Shown here piece by piece: positions 1 to 7,978 of a DNA stretch of 64,000 bases (the first letter of the stretch is position 1; each line of letters opens with the position of its first letter). The stretch is from JADFQT01 sp965216025 (GTDB taxonomy: Bacteria; Chloroflexota; Dehalococcoidia; Lucifugimonadales; UBA3495): contig CBDCEX010000018.1 in assembly GCA_965216025.1 (NCBI GenBank), forward strand, positions 558,001-622,000, written 5' to 3'. The notes beneath the pieces were generated by a model. The model was not told where the DNA came from, did no database searches, and was given only the letters and a program-made list of their open reading frames with translations. The translations under genes were made by a program, and so were the position numbers.

Positions 1-145
1 CTTGGGCTGCGCTCAGGATAAACTCCGCAAAGTAATCTCTCCTTAACATCATCACCATCATCAGATTGCTTCGGGCATGCGGCCTTCGCAACGACAATCG
101 AAAACCCCCGTTCAAAAGCCAACCGATTGCGCCGCTGGAACGGGT

Positions 146-174
146 TTGCAGTCGCTACTCCTACCCTCCATAAT
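146..174 (+). promoter_or_regulatory. possible sigma70 promoter for the trp operon
   Basis: TTGCAG (146-151) and CATAAT (169-174) are separated by 17 bases and lie 36 bases ahead of the trpD start. Both hexamers are imperfect. The rest of 1-209 shows no gene and no obvious Trp attenuator peptide. This is a by-eye call. Confidence 0.3.
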
Positions 175-209
175 AAACCTAATACCCTGACCAAGGAGGC
201 GGCCACGTA

Positions 210-1235
210 ATGATCCGGGAAGCCATCAGCGACCTCGTCTCCGGGCAGTCTCTCAGCATGGAGGATGCCGCCACCGTGATGGGAGAGATCATGGAGGGCG
301 AGGCCACTCCGGCCCAGCTGGGGGCCTTTCTTACCGCCCTGAGCCTAAAGGGGGAGACGCCGGAAGAGATAGCTGGGATGGCCCGAGTCATGCGACAAAA
401 GGCACTGCGAGTAAACGTGGAAGGGCCGCTGGTTGATACCTGCGGTACCGGCGGTGATGGCAAAAACAGTTTCAACATTTCCACCGCTGCGGCCTTCGTA
501 GCCGCAGGAGCCGGCCTGAAAGTCGCCAAGCACGGCAACCGAGCTGCTTCCGGTTCCTGCGGCAGCGCCGATGTTCTGGAGGCCTTGGGTGTAAAGATAG
601 ATCTACCTCCGCAAGGGGTGGAACAATGCATCAACCAAGTGGGCATGGGCTTCATGTTCGCGCCGGTATTTCACCCATCTATGCGGCATGCCGCGCCGGT
701 GCGGCGGGAAATCGGCATTAGAACCGTATTCAACATCCTTGGTCCGCTGACCAATCCGGCGGGAGTGCAGTCCCAGCTAATCGGGGTCGCCCATGCCCAA
801 CTCGGGAAGCAGATGGCCGAGGTTCTGCGGCTGCTGGGGTCCCGACACGCCATTATCGCTCATGGGCAGGATGGGTTGGACGAGCTGACCCTGGACGGGG
901 AGACCCAGGGATGGGAGGTGGTTGGCGGGCAAGTGCGCGCTTGGGCTACTTCTCCTGAGGGCGCCGGACTGCCCTCGGCGTCCTTGGACCAAATCCAGGG
1001 CGGCAGCAAGGAAGAAAACGCCGCTACCATGCGCCGCATATTTCAGGGAGCCTCGGGTCCACTGCGGGATGTGGTGCTCCTCAACAGCGCCGCCGTGCTG
1101 CTGGTTGGGGGCCAGGTAGAGGACATCGCCCAGGGTGTCGAGCGGGCAGCCCGGGTCATCGACGACGGCGCGGCCCTGGCCAAGTTGGATTCCCTGGTGG
1201 AGGTTAGCCAGCGTCTGGGGCAGGAGCTGGCCTAG
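210..1235 (+). CDS. trpD: anthranilate phosphoribosyltransferase
   Basis: Second dedicated step of tryptophan synthesis: it transfers phosphoribosyl from PRPP to anthranilate in the cytoplasm. The 341 residues match the normal family length. The PRPP/Mg loop GTGGDGKNSFNIST lies at about 79-92, and the anthranilate-site stretch KHGNRAASGSCGSAD at about 107-121. VFNILGPLTNPA follows near 173. ATG 210 is preceded by AAGGAGG at 193-199. It is the first gene of a trp cluster that continues with trpC, trpF and trpB. The anthranilate synthase genes trpE and trpG are not in the window and may lie upstream. Confidence 0.97.
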   Translation: MIREAISDLVSGQSLSMEDAATVMGEIMEGEATPAQLGAFLTALSLKGETPEEIAGMARVMRQKALRVNVEGPLVDTCGTGGDGKNSFNISTAAAFVAAGAGLKVAKHGNRAASGSCGSADVLEALGVKIDLPPQGVEQCINQVGMGFMFAPVFHPSMRHAAPVRREIGIRTVFNILGPLTNPAGVQSQLIGVAHAQLGKQMAEVLRLLGSRHAIIAHGQDGLDELTLDGETQGWEVVGGQVRAWATSPEGAGLPSASLDQIQGGSKEENAATMRRIFQGASGPLRDVVLLNSAAVLLVGGQVEDIAQGVERAARVIDDGAALAKLDSLVEVSQRLGQELA

Positions 1236-1244
1236 GAGGAATGA

Positions 1245-1505
1245 ATGACAACACCAAAGTTAGATGAGCAAAAAGCTCTAACCTGGCTGAACCAACATTG
1301 GGTGGGCAGCAAGTCATGTGCCGTTTGCACCAATACCAAGTGGGCCATTAGCGATAATATAATGGAGGTTAGGCCCTTTCTGGGGGGTTCCCTGATGGTA
1401 GGAGGGTCAATTATATACCCTCTAATTCTAGTCACTTGCGACACATGTGGTCATGCGCTGTTTTTCAATGCGAAAATGTTGGGTCTGTTGGAAGGACAAG
1501 AATAG
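1245..1505 (+). CDS. small protein with two CxxC motifs (zinc-ribbon-like)
   Basis: 86 residues. The motifs CAVC (25-28) and CDTC (65-68) could hold one zinc ion, with a hydrophobic Gly/Ile-rich stretch at about 46-64 between them. The start follows a perfect AGGAGG (1234-1239) that overlaps the trpD stop, so the gene is almost certainly co-transcribed and translated with trpD. I do not recognise a named family. Small zinc-ribbon proteins of this shape occur next to small membrane proteins in toxin, phage and regulatory settings, but nothing here identifies a function. Its place inside a trp operon is unusual. Confidence 0.6.
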   Translation: MTTPKLDEQKALTWLNQHWVGSKSCAVCTNTKWAISDNIMEVRPFLGGSLMVGGSIIYPLILVTCDTCGHALFFNAKMLGLLEGQE

Positions 1506-1508
1506 ACC

Positions 1509-1883
1509 GTGTCAGACCAGAGCGAACAACCGTTGGAAATACGGGTTGAGACCCGCCAGCGCATAATAATTAGGCCGGAACAGGTGAGCATGCCCATTCC
1601 ATTGGAAGAGTGGAACGCACTTGTTGGCAGATTGGATTTGTGCAAAGTCTCCGTTCGACCGTGGGCGGTGGCCTACTCAGTAGCATTTGGCGTCGGAGCC
1701 ACGGCTGGTCTCTCTGTTGCATCCTTGGCGTTCTCTCAATCGCCCTGGTGGGTCTTGACGGCGTATATCGTTTTATCCGCCCTGGGAATCGTCTCTGGAT
1801 GTATTTGTGTCATAGCAGAAAGAGCCCTGATGGAAAATCAACAGTCCCAAGTTGACCACTTAGTAACTATCTCAATACCTTGA
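1509..1883 (+). CDS. two-TM hypothetical protein, 3' end replaced by IS sequence
   Basis: 124 residues starting at GTG 1509, four bases after the previous stop. A cytoplasmic N-terminus of about 50 residues precedes two predicted membrane helices (about 52-74 and 80-102). The last six codons and the stop belong to the IS5-like element, whose left end is at 1863. If the IS and one copy of its TTA duplication are removed, the frame continues from 2789 to a TAG at 2855-2857, four bases before the trpC start. That would replace the IS-derived tail with 22 native residues. The gene was therefore a normal member of the operon before insertion. Its function is unknown. The change is short and the protein may still work. 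Confidence 0.6.
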   Translation: MSDQSEQPLEIRVETRQRIIIRPEQVSMPIPLEEWNALVGRLDLCKVSVRPWAVAYSVAFGVGATAGLSVASLAFSQSPWWVLTAYIVLSALGIVSGCICVIAERALMENQQSQVDHLVTISIP

Positions 1884-1921
1884 ATTGAATTTGAAACTTA
1901 TATTATACTTCCACCAAAAGT

Positions 1922-2365
1922 GTGGAGGTGAAAGCAGTGAAACCAATGAGGCAAGTTGAACCGCTGGAGACTATTTGGGAGATTCCGGACGATTTGTGGG
2001 AGAAAGTTGAGCCAGTGATCCTGGCGGGAACCCCTCCCAAAACCACCGGTCGCAAGCGGGTCAACCCAAGGCCAATCCTTAACGGAATTATCTTTCGCTT
2101 ACGTAGTGGTTGCCAATGGAACCATCTGCCCAAGACTTTTGGTGACGATAGTACTATCCATCGTACTTTTCAGCTATGGGTAGAATCGGGAGTGTTGAAC
2201 CAAGTGTGGTCGGTCATGGTAGAGGAATGTGAAGAGCTGGGAGGTGTGGACTGGGAATGGCAAGCAGCGGATTGCGCCCTGGGTAAAGCTCGCCTGGGGG
2301 GGACGCAATTGGCCCCAATCCCACGGACCGGGGCAAGGCGGGCAGCAAGCGAAGCCTGTTGGTAG
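1922..2365 (+). CDS. IS5-family transposase, N-terminal frame (orfA)
   Basis: N-terminal part of a DDE transposase: a DUF4096-like region (IPDDLWEKVEPVIL, then FRLRSGCQWNHLPKTFG) followed by the first catalytic Asp region, WQAADCALGKARLGG. The likely real start is GTG 1937, eight bases after GGAGG (1924-1928), with GTG 1922 and ATG 1946 as alternatives. The true protein sequence leaves this frame at a run of seven G (2296-2302). After that run this frame is meaningless, while the -1 frame reads the conserved GPNPTDRGKAGSKR block. The pair probably makes one transposase by -1 ribosomal frameshifting. Confidence 0.8.
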   Translation: MEVKAVKPMRQVEPLETIWEIPDDLWEKVEPVILAGTPPKTTGRKRVNPRPILNGIIFRLRSGCQWNHLPKTFGDDSTIHRTFQLWVESGVLNQVWSVMVEECEELGGVDWEWQAADCALGKARLGGTQLAPIPRTGARRAASEACW

Positions 2366-2781
2366 AGGGGGATGGAGGGCCTCTGAGTCTAGTGGTAGCT
2401 GGAGCCAATGTCCACGACACCAAGCTGCTGGAAGCCACCCTGGAAGCCATTGTGGTGGAGCGGCCTCAGCCCACTGACCCGGCACCCCAGCACCTATGTC
2501 TGGACAAAGGGTATGACAATCCCACCGGCCACCAAGCTGCCGCTGCCCACGGGTATCAGGCCCACATACGACGTATTGGTGAGGAGAAGCTGGATAGCTT
2601 CGGCGAGAAGACCCATCCGGCCCGACGTTGGGTGGTGGAACGAACCCTGTCGTGGCTGTCCAAGTGCAGAGGATTACTTGTCCGTTACGACAAAAAGGCA
2701 TCCAATTTCCTGGGTCTTTTGCAACTGGCCTGCGGGCTACTGTGGTACCGGCGAGTTTGGCGCCTTACTGTTTTGAGATAG
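2359..2781 (+). CDS. IS5-family transposase, C-terminal frame (orfB)
   Basis: C-terminal half of the IS5 DDE transposase. It contains the block LVVAGANVHDTKLLEATLE with the second catalytic Asp and the ending RRWVVERTLSWLSKCRGL, which carries the catalytic Glu (the E of VERT). Coding in this frame really begins at the G run at 2296-2302, well before the nominal start given here. The stop lies inside the right inverted repeat. It is expressed as a fusion with orfA if the frameshift occurs. The catalytic residues look intact, so the element may be active. Confidence 0.8.
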   Translation: MVEGDGGPLSLVVAGANVHDTKLLEATLEAIVVERPQPTDPAPQHLCLDKGYDNPTGHQAAAAHGYQAHIRRIGEEKLDSFGEKTHPARRWVVERTLSWLSKCRGLLVRYDKKASNFLGLLQLACGLLWYRRVWRLTVLR

Positions 2782-2861
2782 TTACTTAACCTCTGACATG
2801 AACCGTATCCGAGACTCCTTCTCGGAACCCTCCGGCGACATTCAGGGGCTAGACTAGTCAA

Positions 2862-3692
2862 ATGCCAACCATACTTGATGAAATAGTAGCGGCGAAAAAG
2901 ACGGAGCTGGCTAGCCAGAAAAAAGCCGCGCCTCTGGAGTCGCTGCTGGAACAAATCAGCGATCAACCGGCCCCCATCGACTTCGTCGGCGCGCTACGTG
3001 GGGACAGCATCCGACTGATTGCTGAGGTGAAAAAGGCTTCACCTTCCCGGGGGCTCCTTTGCCCCGACTTCGACCCGGTGAGGTTGGCAGATACCTACAC
3101 CAGTCACGGCGCGGCCGCCATTTCGGTACTGACCGACCCTAGATTTCAGGGCGAGCTGGTGCATCTATCGCGAATCAAGAAGTCCGGAGCGTCTCGGCAA
3201 GCACCGGTGCTCCGCAAAGACTTTATCTTCGACCCCTATCAGGTCCACGAGGCCCGCGCGGCCGGCGCCGACGCCCTGCTGCTGATAGTCGCGATTCTGA
3301 CGCCTGCACAGTTGTCGGAGCTGTTGGCGTTGAGCCAGCGGCTGGCGATGCGGTGCCTGGTTGAGGTTCATGATGAATCGGAGCTGGACCTGGCCCTGGG
3401 TGCTGGCGCCGAGGTGATCGGCATTAATAACCGCGACCTGCGGACCTTCCAGACGGACCTTTCCGTCACCATGAACCTGGCTCCCCGGATACCCACGGGA
3501 AGAATTTTGGTCAGTGAAAGCGGAATCAATTCCCAAGACCACTTGGGGCAGCTGGCTGCGGTGGGAGTGAATGCCGTGCTGGTAGGGGAGGCACTGGTTA
3601 CCGCTGCGGACGTTGCCGCCAAGGTCCGCGAGCTATCGGGAACAGGGGTCGCTCCGGGTGAAGCATACAACGACAGGTTAGGCGGCCCATGA
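2862..3692 (+). CDS. trpC: indole-3-glycerol-phosphate synthase
   Basis: Ring closure step of tryptophan synthesis, converting CdRP to indole-3-glycerol phosphate with loss of CO2. It is a TIM-barrel protein of 276 residues, the usual size. Landmarks are IAEVKKASPSRG (53-64, with the catalytic Lys), SVLTDPRFQG near 89, VLRKDFIFDPYQV near 116, GINNRDL, and SESGI near 220. The start is ATG 2862, just past the IS5-like element and the reconstructed stop of the disrupted upstream ORF. Its stop overlaps the trpF start (ATGA), indicating translational coupling. Confidence 0.97.
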   Translation: MPTILDEIVAAKKTELASQKKAAPLESLLEQISDQPAPIDFVGALRGDSIRLIAEVKKASPSRGLLCPDFDPVRLADTYTSHGAAAISVLTDPRFQGELVHLSRIKKSGASRQAPVLRKDFIFDPYQVHEARAAGADALLLIVAILTPAQLSELLALSQRLAMRCLVEVHDESELDLALGAGAEVIGINNRDLRTFQTDLSVTMNLAPRIPTGRILVSESGINSQDHLGQLAAVGVNAVLVGEALVTAADVAAKVRELSGTGVAPGEAYNDRLGGP

Positions 3693-4357
3693 CTGCGATA
3701 AAGATTTGCGGTATCCAGCGGGCGGAGGATGCCCTGGCGGTGGCGGTCGCCGGAGCGGATTTCCTAGGTCTGATATTTGTCCCTCAGCGTCGCCGCCGGC
3801 TGACCGAGGAACAGGCGGCCCAAATTGTAAAGGCGTTGACGGAACACCCGGGAAAGACTCCTCAAGTGGTGGGGCTATTCGCGGATCAACCCATCGACGA
3901 AGTCAACAGGCATATCAGCAGCTGCCCCTTGCAGCGGGTCCAGCTCTGCGGCAGCGAGTCGCTGGATTACTGCCGGCGGGTGTCGGCGCCGGCTATAAAG
4001 GTGATCCACGTGCCGGGAGGCGGGGCCTCGGACGACGACGTTGACCGATTGGAGGAGCGCATCAAGAAATATCGGGAGGCCGGACACCTGGTCACCCTGG
4101 ACCGGCAGGTCGAAGGATTGCAGGGGGGCACCGGTAAATCCTTCGACTGGAGACTCGCCGCCAGACTGGCCCAGGCGGGGCATGAATTCCTGCTGGCTGG
4201 GGGTCTCACACCGGACAACGTAGCTGAAGCGGTCCGCTCCGTGGCGCCCTGGGGTGTGGACGTTTCCAGCGGTGTGGAAACTGGCGGCGAGAAAGACGCG
4301 ACCAAGATTCGCGCCTTTATACAGCAGGCCCGGCTGGCCCGGCAAGCAGACTCCTAG
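3689..4357 (+). CDS. trpF: phosphoribosylanthranilate isomerase
   Basis: Amadori rearrangement of N-(5-phosphoribosyl)anthranilate to CdRP. It is a small TIM barrel of 222 residues. KICGI at 5-9 holds the catalytic Cys, LVTLD in the middle holds the catalytic Asp, and LAGGLTPDNV followed by GVDVSSGVETGG forms the phosphate-binding end. Its ATG overlaps the trpC stop by four bases. The gene order trpC-trpF is common when the two are not fused. Confidence 0.96.
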   Translation: MTAIKICGIQRAEDALAVAVAGADFLGLIFVPQRRRRLTEEQAAQIVKALTEHPGKTPQVVGLFADQPIDEVNRHISSCPLQRVQLCGSESLDYCRRVSAPAIKVIHVPGGGASDDDVDRLEERIKKYREAGHLVTLDRQVEGLQGGTGKSFDWRLAARLAQAGHEFLLAGGLTPDNVAEAVRSVAPWGVDVSSGVETGGEKDATKIRAFIQQARLARQADS

Positions 4358-4427
4358 CCGCCACCAATCCAAGTCAGGCCCAGGCCGTTCCATCGCGCAG
4401 CAATCCGAACCTGAGAGGTTTCAATCC

Positions 4428-5636
4428 GTGACTACCACCAAGCCAATGACTTTGCCCGACGATCGGGGCCGGTTTGGCGATTATGGCGGCAAATTCGTGC
4501 CCGAAACGCTGATGGCCGCATTGTTGGAGTTGGAAGATGCCTACCGGGAGGCGAAGGTATCACCGGGGTTCCAGAGGGAGTTGGAGCATCTGTTGACCAG
4601 CTATGCCGGGCGGCCTACTCCGCTTTATTTTGCGGAAAACCTGAGCCGGCACTGCGGCGGAGCCCGAATCTATTTAAAACGGGAAGACCTGGCCCATACC
4701 GGCGCGCACAAGATCAACAACGCCCTGGGTCAGGCTCTGCTGGCCCGCCGGATGGGCAAGCAGCGGATTATCGCCGAAACCGGGGCCGGGCAGCACGGCC
4801 TGGCCACTGCCACCGTCTGCGCCATGCTGGACTTGAATTGCGTGGTGTATATGGGCGCCGAGGACATCCAAAGGCAGTCGCTGAATGTGTACCGCATGCG
4901 TTTGCTGGAGGCCGAAGTGATCCAGGTGGACTCGGGCACCCGTACCTTGAAAGACGCCATCAACGAGGCGATTCGGGATTGGGTGACCAACGTCGAGTCG
5001 ACCCACTACCTCATCGGCAGCGTGGTGGGGCCTCACCCCTATCCCATGCTGGTGCGGGATTTCCAATCGGTTATCGGGCGGGAAGCCCGCGACCAGTGGC
5101 TCCGGGCAGAGGAAAAGCTACCCGACTATGTGGTGGCTTGCGTCGGCGGGGGCAGCAATGCCATTGGTATTTTCCACCGGTTCATCGGAGATGCGTCGGT
5201 GGCGCTGGTGGGAGTTGAGGCCGGAGGGGCGGGGCTGGATTCGGGGAAGCATTCCGCATCGCTAAACGCCGGTCAGCCCGGGGTTCTGCACGGCTCCATG
5301 TCCTATCTGTTGCAGGACTCCAACGGACAGGTAATGGGGACTCACAGCATATCCGCCGGCTTGGACTACCCCGGTGTGGGACCGGAACATAGCTATTTGA
5401 AGGACACCGGTCGCGCCCAATACGTGGCCGTCACCGATGACCAGGCATTGGAGGGATTTCACCTGCTCTGCCGTACGGAAGGGATAATACCGGCGTTGGA
5501 ATCGTCCCACGCCATCTACCACGCCAGCCAGCTGGCTGCCCGACTGTCCCCCGGGGAAAGCGTCCTAGTGTGCTTGAGCGGCCGAGGGGACAAGGATGTG
5601 CCAACGGTAGCCGACGCCGCCGGCATAACGCTATGA
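4428..5636 (+). CDS. trpB: tryptophan synthase beta chain
   Basis: PLP enzyme that condenses indole and serine. 402 residues from GTG 4428, which follows GAGAGG at 4413-4418. The frame is open further upstream, but that would overlap trpF and add a non-homologous N-terminus. The motifs GRFGDYGGKFVPE (about 14-26), LKREDLAHTGAHKINN with the PLP lysine K95, the catalytic Glu at 117 in AETGAGQHG, and the phosphate loop VGGGSNAIG are all intact. This is the trpB1 type, which normally works with TrpA, yet the next gene is an unrelated SDR and no trpA is present in the window. Confidence 0.96.
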   Translation: MTTTKPMTLPDDRGRFGDYGGKFVPETLMAALLELEDAYREAKVSPGFQRELEHLLTSYAGRPTPLYFAENLSRHCGGARIYLKREDLAHTGAHKINNALGQALLARRMGKQRIIAETGAGQHGLATATVCAMLDLNCVVYMGAEDIQRQSLNVYRMRLLEAEVIQVDSGTRTLKDAINEAIRDWVTNVESTHYLIGSVVGPHPYPMLVRDFQSVIGREARDQWLRAEEKLPDYVVACVGGGSNAIGIFHRFIGDASVALVGVEAGGAGLDSGKHSASLNAGQPGVLHGSMSYLLQDSNGQVMGTHSISAGLDYPGVGPEHSYLKDTGRAQYVAVTDDQALEGFHLLCRTEGIIPALESSHAIYHASQLAARLSPGESVLVCLSGRGDKDVPTVADAAGITL

Positions 5637-5667
5637 TGAGCGGGGACTCTGGCCCAGCCCCGCCCCG

Positions 5668-5676
5668 TGCTATAAT
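5668..5676 (+). promoter_or_regulatory. extended -10 promoter for the SDR gene
   Basis: TGCTATAAT at 5668-5676 is a perfect extended -10 element, 40 bases ahead of the SDR start. No good -35 is visible, as expected for this promoter class. It separates the SDR from the trp operon. Confidence 0.45.
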
Positions 5677-5715
5677 GGGCCGGATTTAGCTGGCTGGCAG
5701 CAAGGAGCGCAACTC

Positions 5716-6513
5716 ATGGATTTGGGACTGACAGATAAGGTCGCGATAGTTACCGGGGGCAGCGAGGGAATCGGCAAATTTGCCGCCCTGCGCATGGCTG
5801 CCGAGGGTGCCCGGGTGATCATAGTGGCGCGGCGTCCCGAGGTTTTGGAGCAGGCGGCACTGGATATCCGCACCGCCACCGAGGGGGTGGCGCTGCCGGT
5901 CCCGGGGGATGTGTCGGACCCGGACACCGCTCCGCGGGTGGTCAAGGCGGCGCTGGATAACTTCGGCCGGCTGGACATTCTGGTCAATAACGCCGGAGTG
6001 TCCATGGCCAAGCCCTTTGAAGATGTCAGCGACGAAGACTGGGAGGCGGACTTCGACCTGAAGGTATGGGGCGCCATCCGTCTCATTCGAGCGGCGGTGC
6101 CAGAAATGCGAAAGGTTGGCGGCGGCCGGATCATCAACGTCACCAATCTGGGCGGCCGTACCCCCGGGCCATCTTCCATGCCCACCTCCATCTCCCGAGC
6201 TGCCGGTATCGCCATTACCAAGGGCTTGTCCAAAGACCTGGGGAAAGACAATATTCTGGTAAACACCGTCTGTATCGGCGTTATCAAGAGCGGGCAGCAT
6301 GAGCGCCGCTACGAGCGCTTGAAGCAGTCGAATCCCGATTTGACCATAGACGAGTTTTACGACCAGACCGCCAAGGCGCGGGGCGTTCCGCTGGGTCGCG
6401 TGGCCGAAACTCACGAGGCCGGAGATGTCATCGCCTTCCTGGCTTCCGAGCGCGCCAGTTACCTGAACGGAGCGGCCATAAACATCGACGGTGGGAGCTC
6501 GGCGGTCGTCTAA
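5716..6513 (+). CDS. SDR-fold protein with atypical active site (BKR-like)
   Basis: Rossmann-fold short-chain dehydrogenase/reductase homologue of 265 residues, started at ATG 5716 after AAGGAG. The nucleotide loop TGGSEGIG (13-20), NNAG (91-94) and the C-terminal block ending NIDGGSSAVV are normal. The catalytic Tyr-x3-Lys is not: the aligned segment reads TSISR (157-161), so Tyr is Thr and Lys is Arg, and the usual Ser position is Asn144. A beta-ketoacyl-reductase-like SDR subgroup lacking the standard tetrad is known. Substrate and activity cannot be predicted. It is probably monocistronic. Confidence 0.85.
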   Translation: MDLGLTDKVAIVTGGSEGIGKFAALRMAAEGARVIIVARRPEVLEQAALDIRTATEGVALPVPGDVSDPDTAPRVVKAALDNFGRLDILVNNAGVSMAKPFEDVSDEDWEADFDLKVWGAIRLIRAAVPEMRKVGGGRIINVTNLGGRTPGPSSMPTSISRAAGIAITKGLSKDLGKDNILVNTVCIGVIKSGQHERRYERLKQSNPDLTIDEFYDQTAKARGVPLGRVAETHEAGDVIAFLASERASYLNGAAINIDGGSSAVV

Positions 6514-6619
6514 CGGCTTAATAATCCCGGCTTAGGCATCCGGCCAGTCCAACCTTTCCTTGCGCCCCAGTTGGCCTCCTTACTTGGCCTTGAATCGATA
6601 TCCAAAAACGGCCGGCGGA

Positions 6620-6672
6620 GCCACTCTTTGGGGAAATCCCCCGAGTTTAGTGATTTCGTCCAAGATCAGTAA
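6620..6672 (+). repeat. dispersed hairpin-repeat family, copy 1 (hairpin lost)
   Basis: This contains the two shared flanks of the family, TTTGGGGAAATCCCCC then GAGTTTAGTGATTTCGTC and AAGATCAGTAA. The central inverted repeat seen in the other copies is missing here. It ends just before the Shine-Dalgarno of the aminotransferase gene. Confidence 0.5.
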
Positions 6673-6688
6673 TTCCGGGAGGATATAA

Positions 6689-7885
6689 GTGTCTCCTTCC
6701 TATTTTGACGAATTTCAGCCTTCTCCCCGCCTTTTGATGGGCCCCGGACCCAGCAGTGTGCACCCCCGAGTTTTGCAGGCCATGACTGCCCCGTTGTTGG
6801 GACATCTGGACCCCCAGTTCTTCCGGGTGATGGACGATGTCTGCGAGATGCTTCGACTGGTGTATCACACCTCCAATTTCATGACGCTACCCCTCTCTTC
6901 CACGGGCACTGGGGCCATGGAAGCAGCCTGCATCAATGTCCTGGAGCCGGGAGATACGGCAATAATCTGCCGCAACGGCTATTTTGGAGATCGCCTGGCA
7001 GACATCGCCGGCCGGTGTGGAGCGGTCACATTTTTCGTGGATTCCCCTTTGGGCCAACCCGCCGACATTGAAGCCCTAGCCGACGAACTCAAGAAGCATC
7101 CCCAGGTCAAGATGGTCGGAATGGTCCACGCGGAGACCTCCACGGGTAGCCTCACGCCCTTGACCGAGGCGACTGAACTGGCCCACCAACACGACGCCCT
7201 GATGGTCGTAGATGCGGTCACCTCCCTGGGAAGCCATGACATCCGCATGGACGATTGGGACATCGACGTTTGCTACAGCGCCAGCCAAAAATGTCTGGGC
7301 GCTCCTCCCGGTCTGGCTCCCATCAGTCTGGGGCAGCGAGCCATGGAGGTCATCAACCGCCGCAAGACGCCGGTCCGGAGTTTCTACTTCAATCTCAAAG
7401 ATCTGGAAGCCTACTGGTTTGAAACCCGCGCCTACCACCATACCTCGCCCATATCCATGACTTACGCTTTGCGGGAGGCGCTGCGGATGATGATGGAGGA
7501 AGGCATCGAGGAGCGTCTCAGCCGTCACGCCCGAACCTCGGCCGCGCTGCGGGCCGGTCTTGAAGCCCTAGGGGTAAAGGTCTTGGCCGATCCCGAATAT
7601 CGGCTCAACCCTTTGACCGCCGCCCTGGTGCCGGAGGGCATAGAGGACGCCGCAGTTAGGAAGCACCTGCTGGATGACTACAACATCGAAATCGGCGGTG
7701 GTTTGGGAGAGCTGCGGGGCAAGGTCTGGCGCATCGGGCTGATGGGGGACGGGGCCAGGGAATCCAACGTCTTCGCTTTGCTGTCGGCCTTGGAGATGAT
7801 TTTACCCAGCCAGGGCTACGAGCTTGCCTACGGTTCCGGCTTGGCCGCCGCCCAGCGGTGCCTGGCCAGTTTTCCTGAGCATTAA
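6689..7885 (+). CDS. alanine/serine-glyoxylate aminotransferase (class V)
   Basis: PLP-dependent fold-type I aminotransferase of 398 residues. It probably makes glycine from glyoxylate using alanine or serine as donor. GTG 6689 follows GGGAGGA at 6677-6683. Landmarks are LMGPGPSSVHPRVLQAM (16-32), STGTGAMEAA (71-80), VVDAVTSLG with the PLP-ring Asp175, and SASQKCLGAPPG with the PLP lysine K201. It lies tail to tail with glcDEF, whose product is glyoxylate, which strongly supports the glyoxylate assignment. The amino donor cannot be decided from sequence; phosphoserine or cysteine substrates are less likely. Confidence 0.9.
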   Translation: MSPSYFDEFQPSPRLLMGPGPSSVHPRVLQAMTAPLLGHLDPQFFRVMDDVCEMLRLVYHTSNFMTLPLSSTGTGAMEAACINVLEPGDTAIICRNGYFGDRLADIAGRCGAVTFFVDSPLGQPADIEALADELKKHPQVKMVGMVHAETSTGSLTPLTEATELAHQHDALMVVDAVTSLGSHDIRMDDWDIDVCYSASQKCLGAPPGLAPISLGQRAMEVINRRKTPVRSFYFNLKDLEAYWFETRAYHHTSPISMTYALREALRMMMEEGIEERLSRHARTSAALRAGLEALGVKVLADPEYRLNPLTAALVPEGIEDAAVRKHLLDDYNIEIGGGLGELRGKVWRIGLMGDGARESNVFALLSALEMILPSQGYELAYGSGLAAAQRCLASFPEH

Positions 7886-7889
7886 ATCC

Positions 7890-7974
7890 AGAGCTAAACC
7901 TGGTCGGAAGCACCCCGTTTGGGTAAATCCCCCTCAGTCCCCCTTTTAAAAAGAGGGATATAGGGGGATTTCTC
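7890..7974 (+). repeat. dispersed hairpin-repeat family, copy 2
   Basis: AAATCCCCCTCAGTCCCCCT at 7925-7944 faces AGGGATATAGGGGGATTT at 7955-7972, forming a long stem between the convergent aminotransferase and glcF genes. The left flank GCTAAACCTGGTCGGAAGC resembles copy 4. The stem may also act as a bidirectional terminator for both genes. Confidence 0.65.
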
Positions 7975-7978
7975 TGCT

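Larger units (their letters stand above)
1863..2785 (+). mobile_element. IS5-family element (923 bp) inserted in the trp operon
   Basis: The perfect 13-bp terminal inverted repeats are GTAACTATCTCAA at 1863-1875 and its complement at 2773-2785. They are flanked by the 3-bp direct repeat TTA (1860-1862 and 2786-2788), which fits the TNA-type target used by one branch of the IS5 family. The element carries two overlapping transposase frames in the same direction as trp. Boundaries are exact and the ends intact, so the insertion looks recent. It lies between trpD and trpCFB and could reduce, or by read-through maintain, distal trp expression. Confidence 0.9.

Noticed and set aside
1..209. trp leader peptide with Trp codons
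   Set aside because: No short ORF with tandem Trp codons and no terminator were found upstream of trpD.
5637..5715. trpA hidden after trpB
   Set aside because: The next ORF is an SDR with a clear TGGSEGIG loop; no TIM-barrel trpA motifs in any frame nearby.
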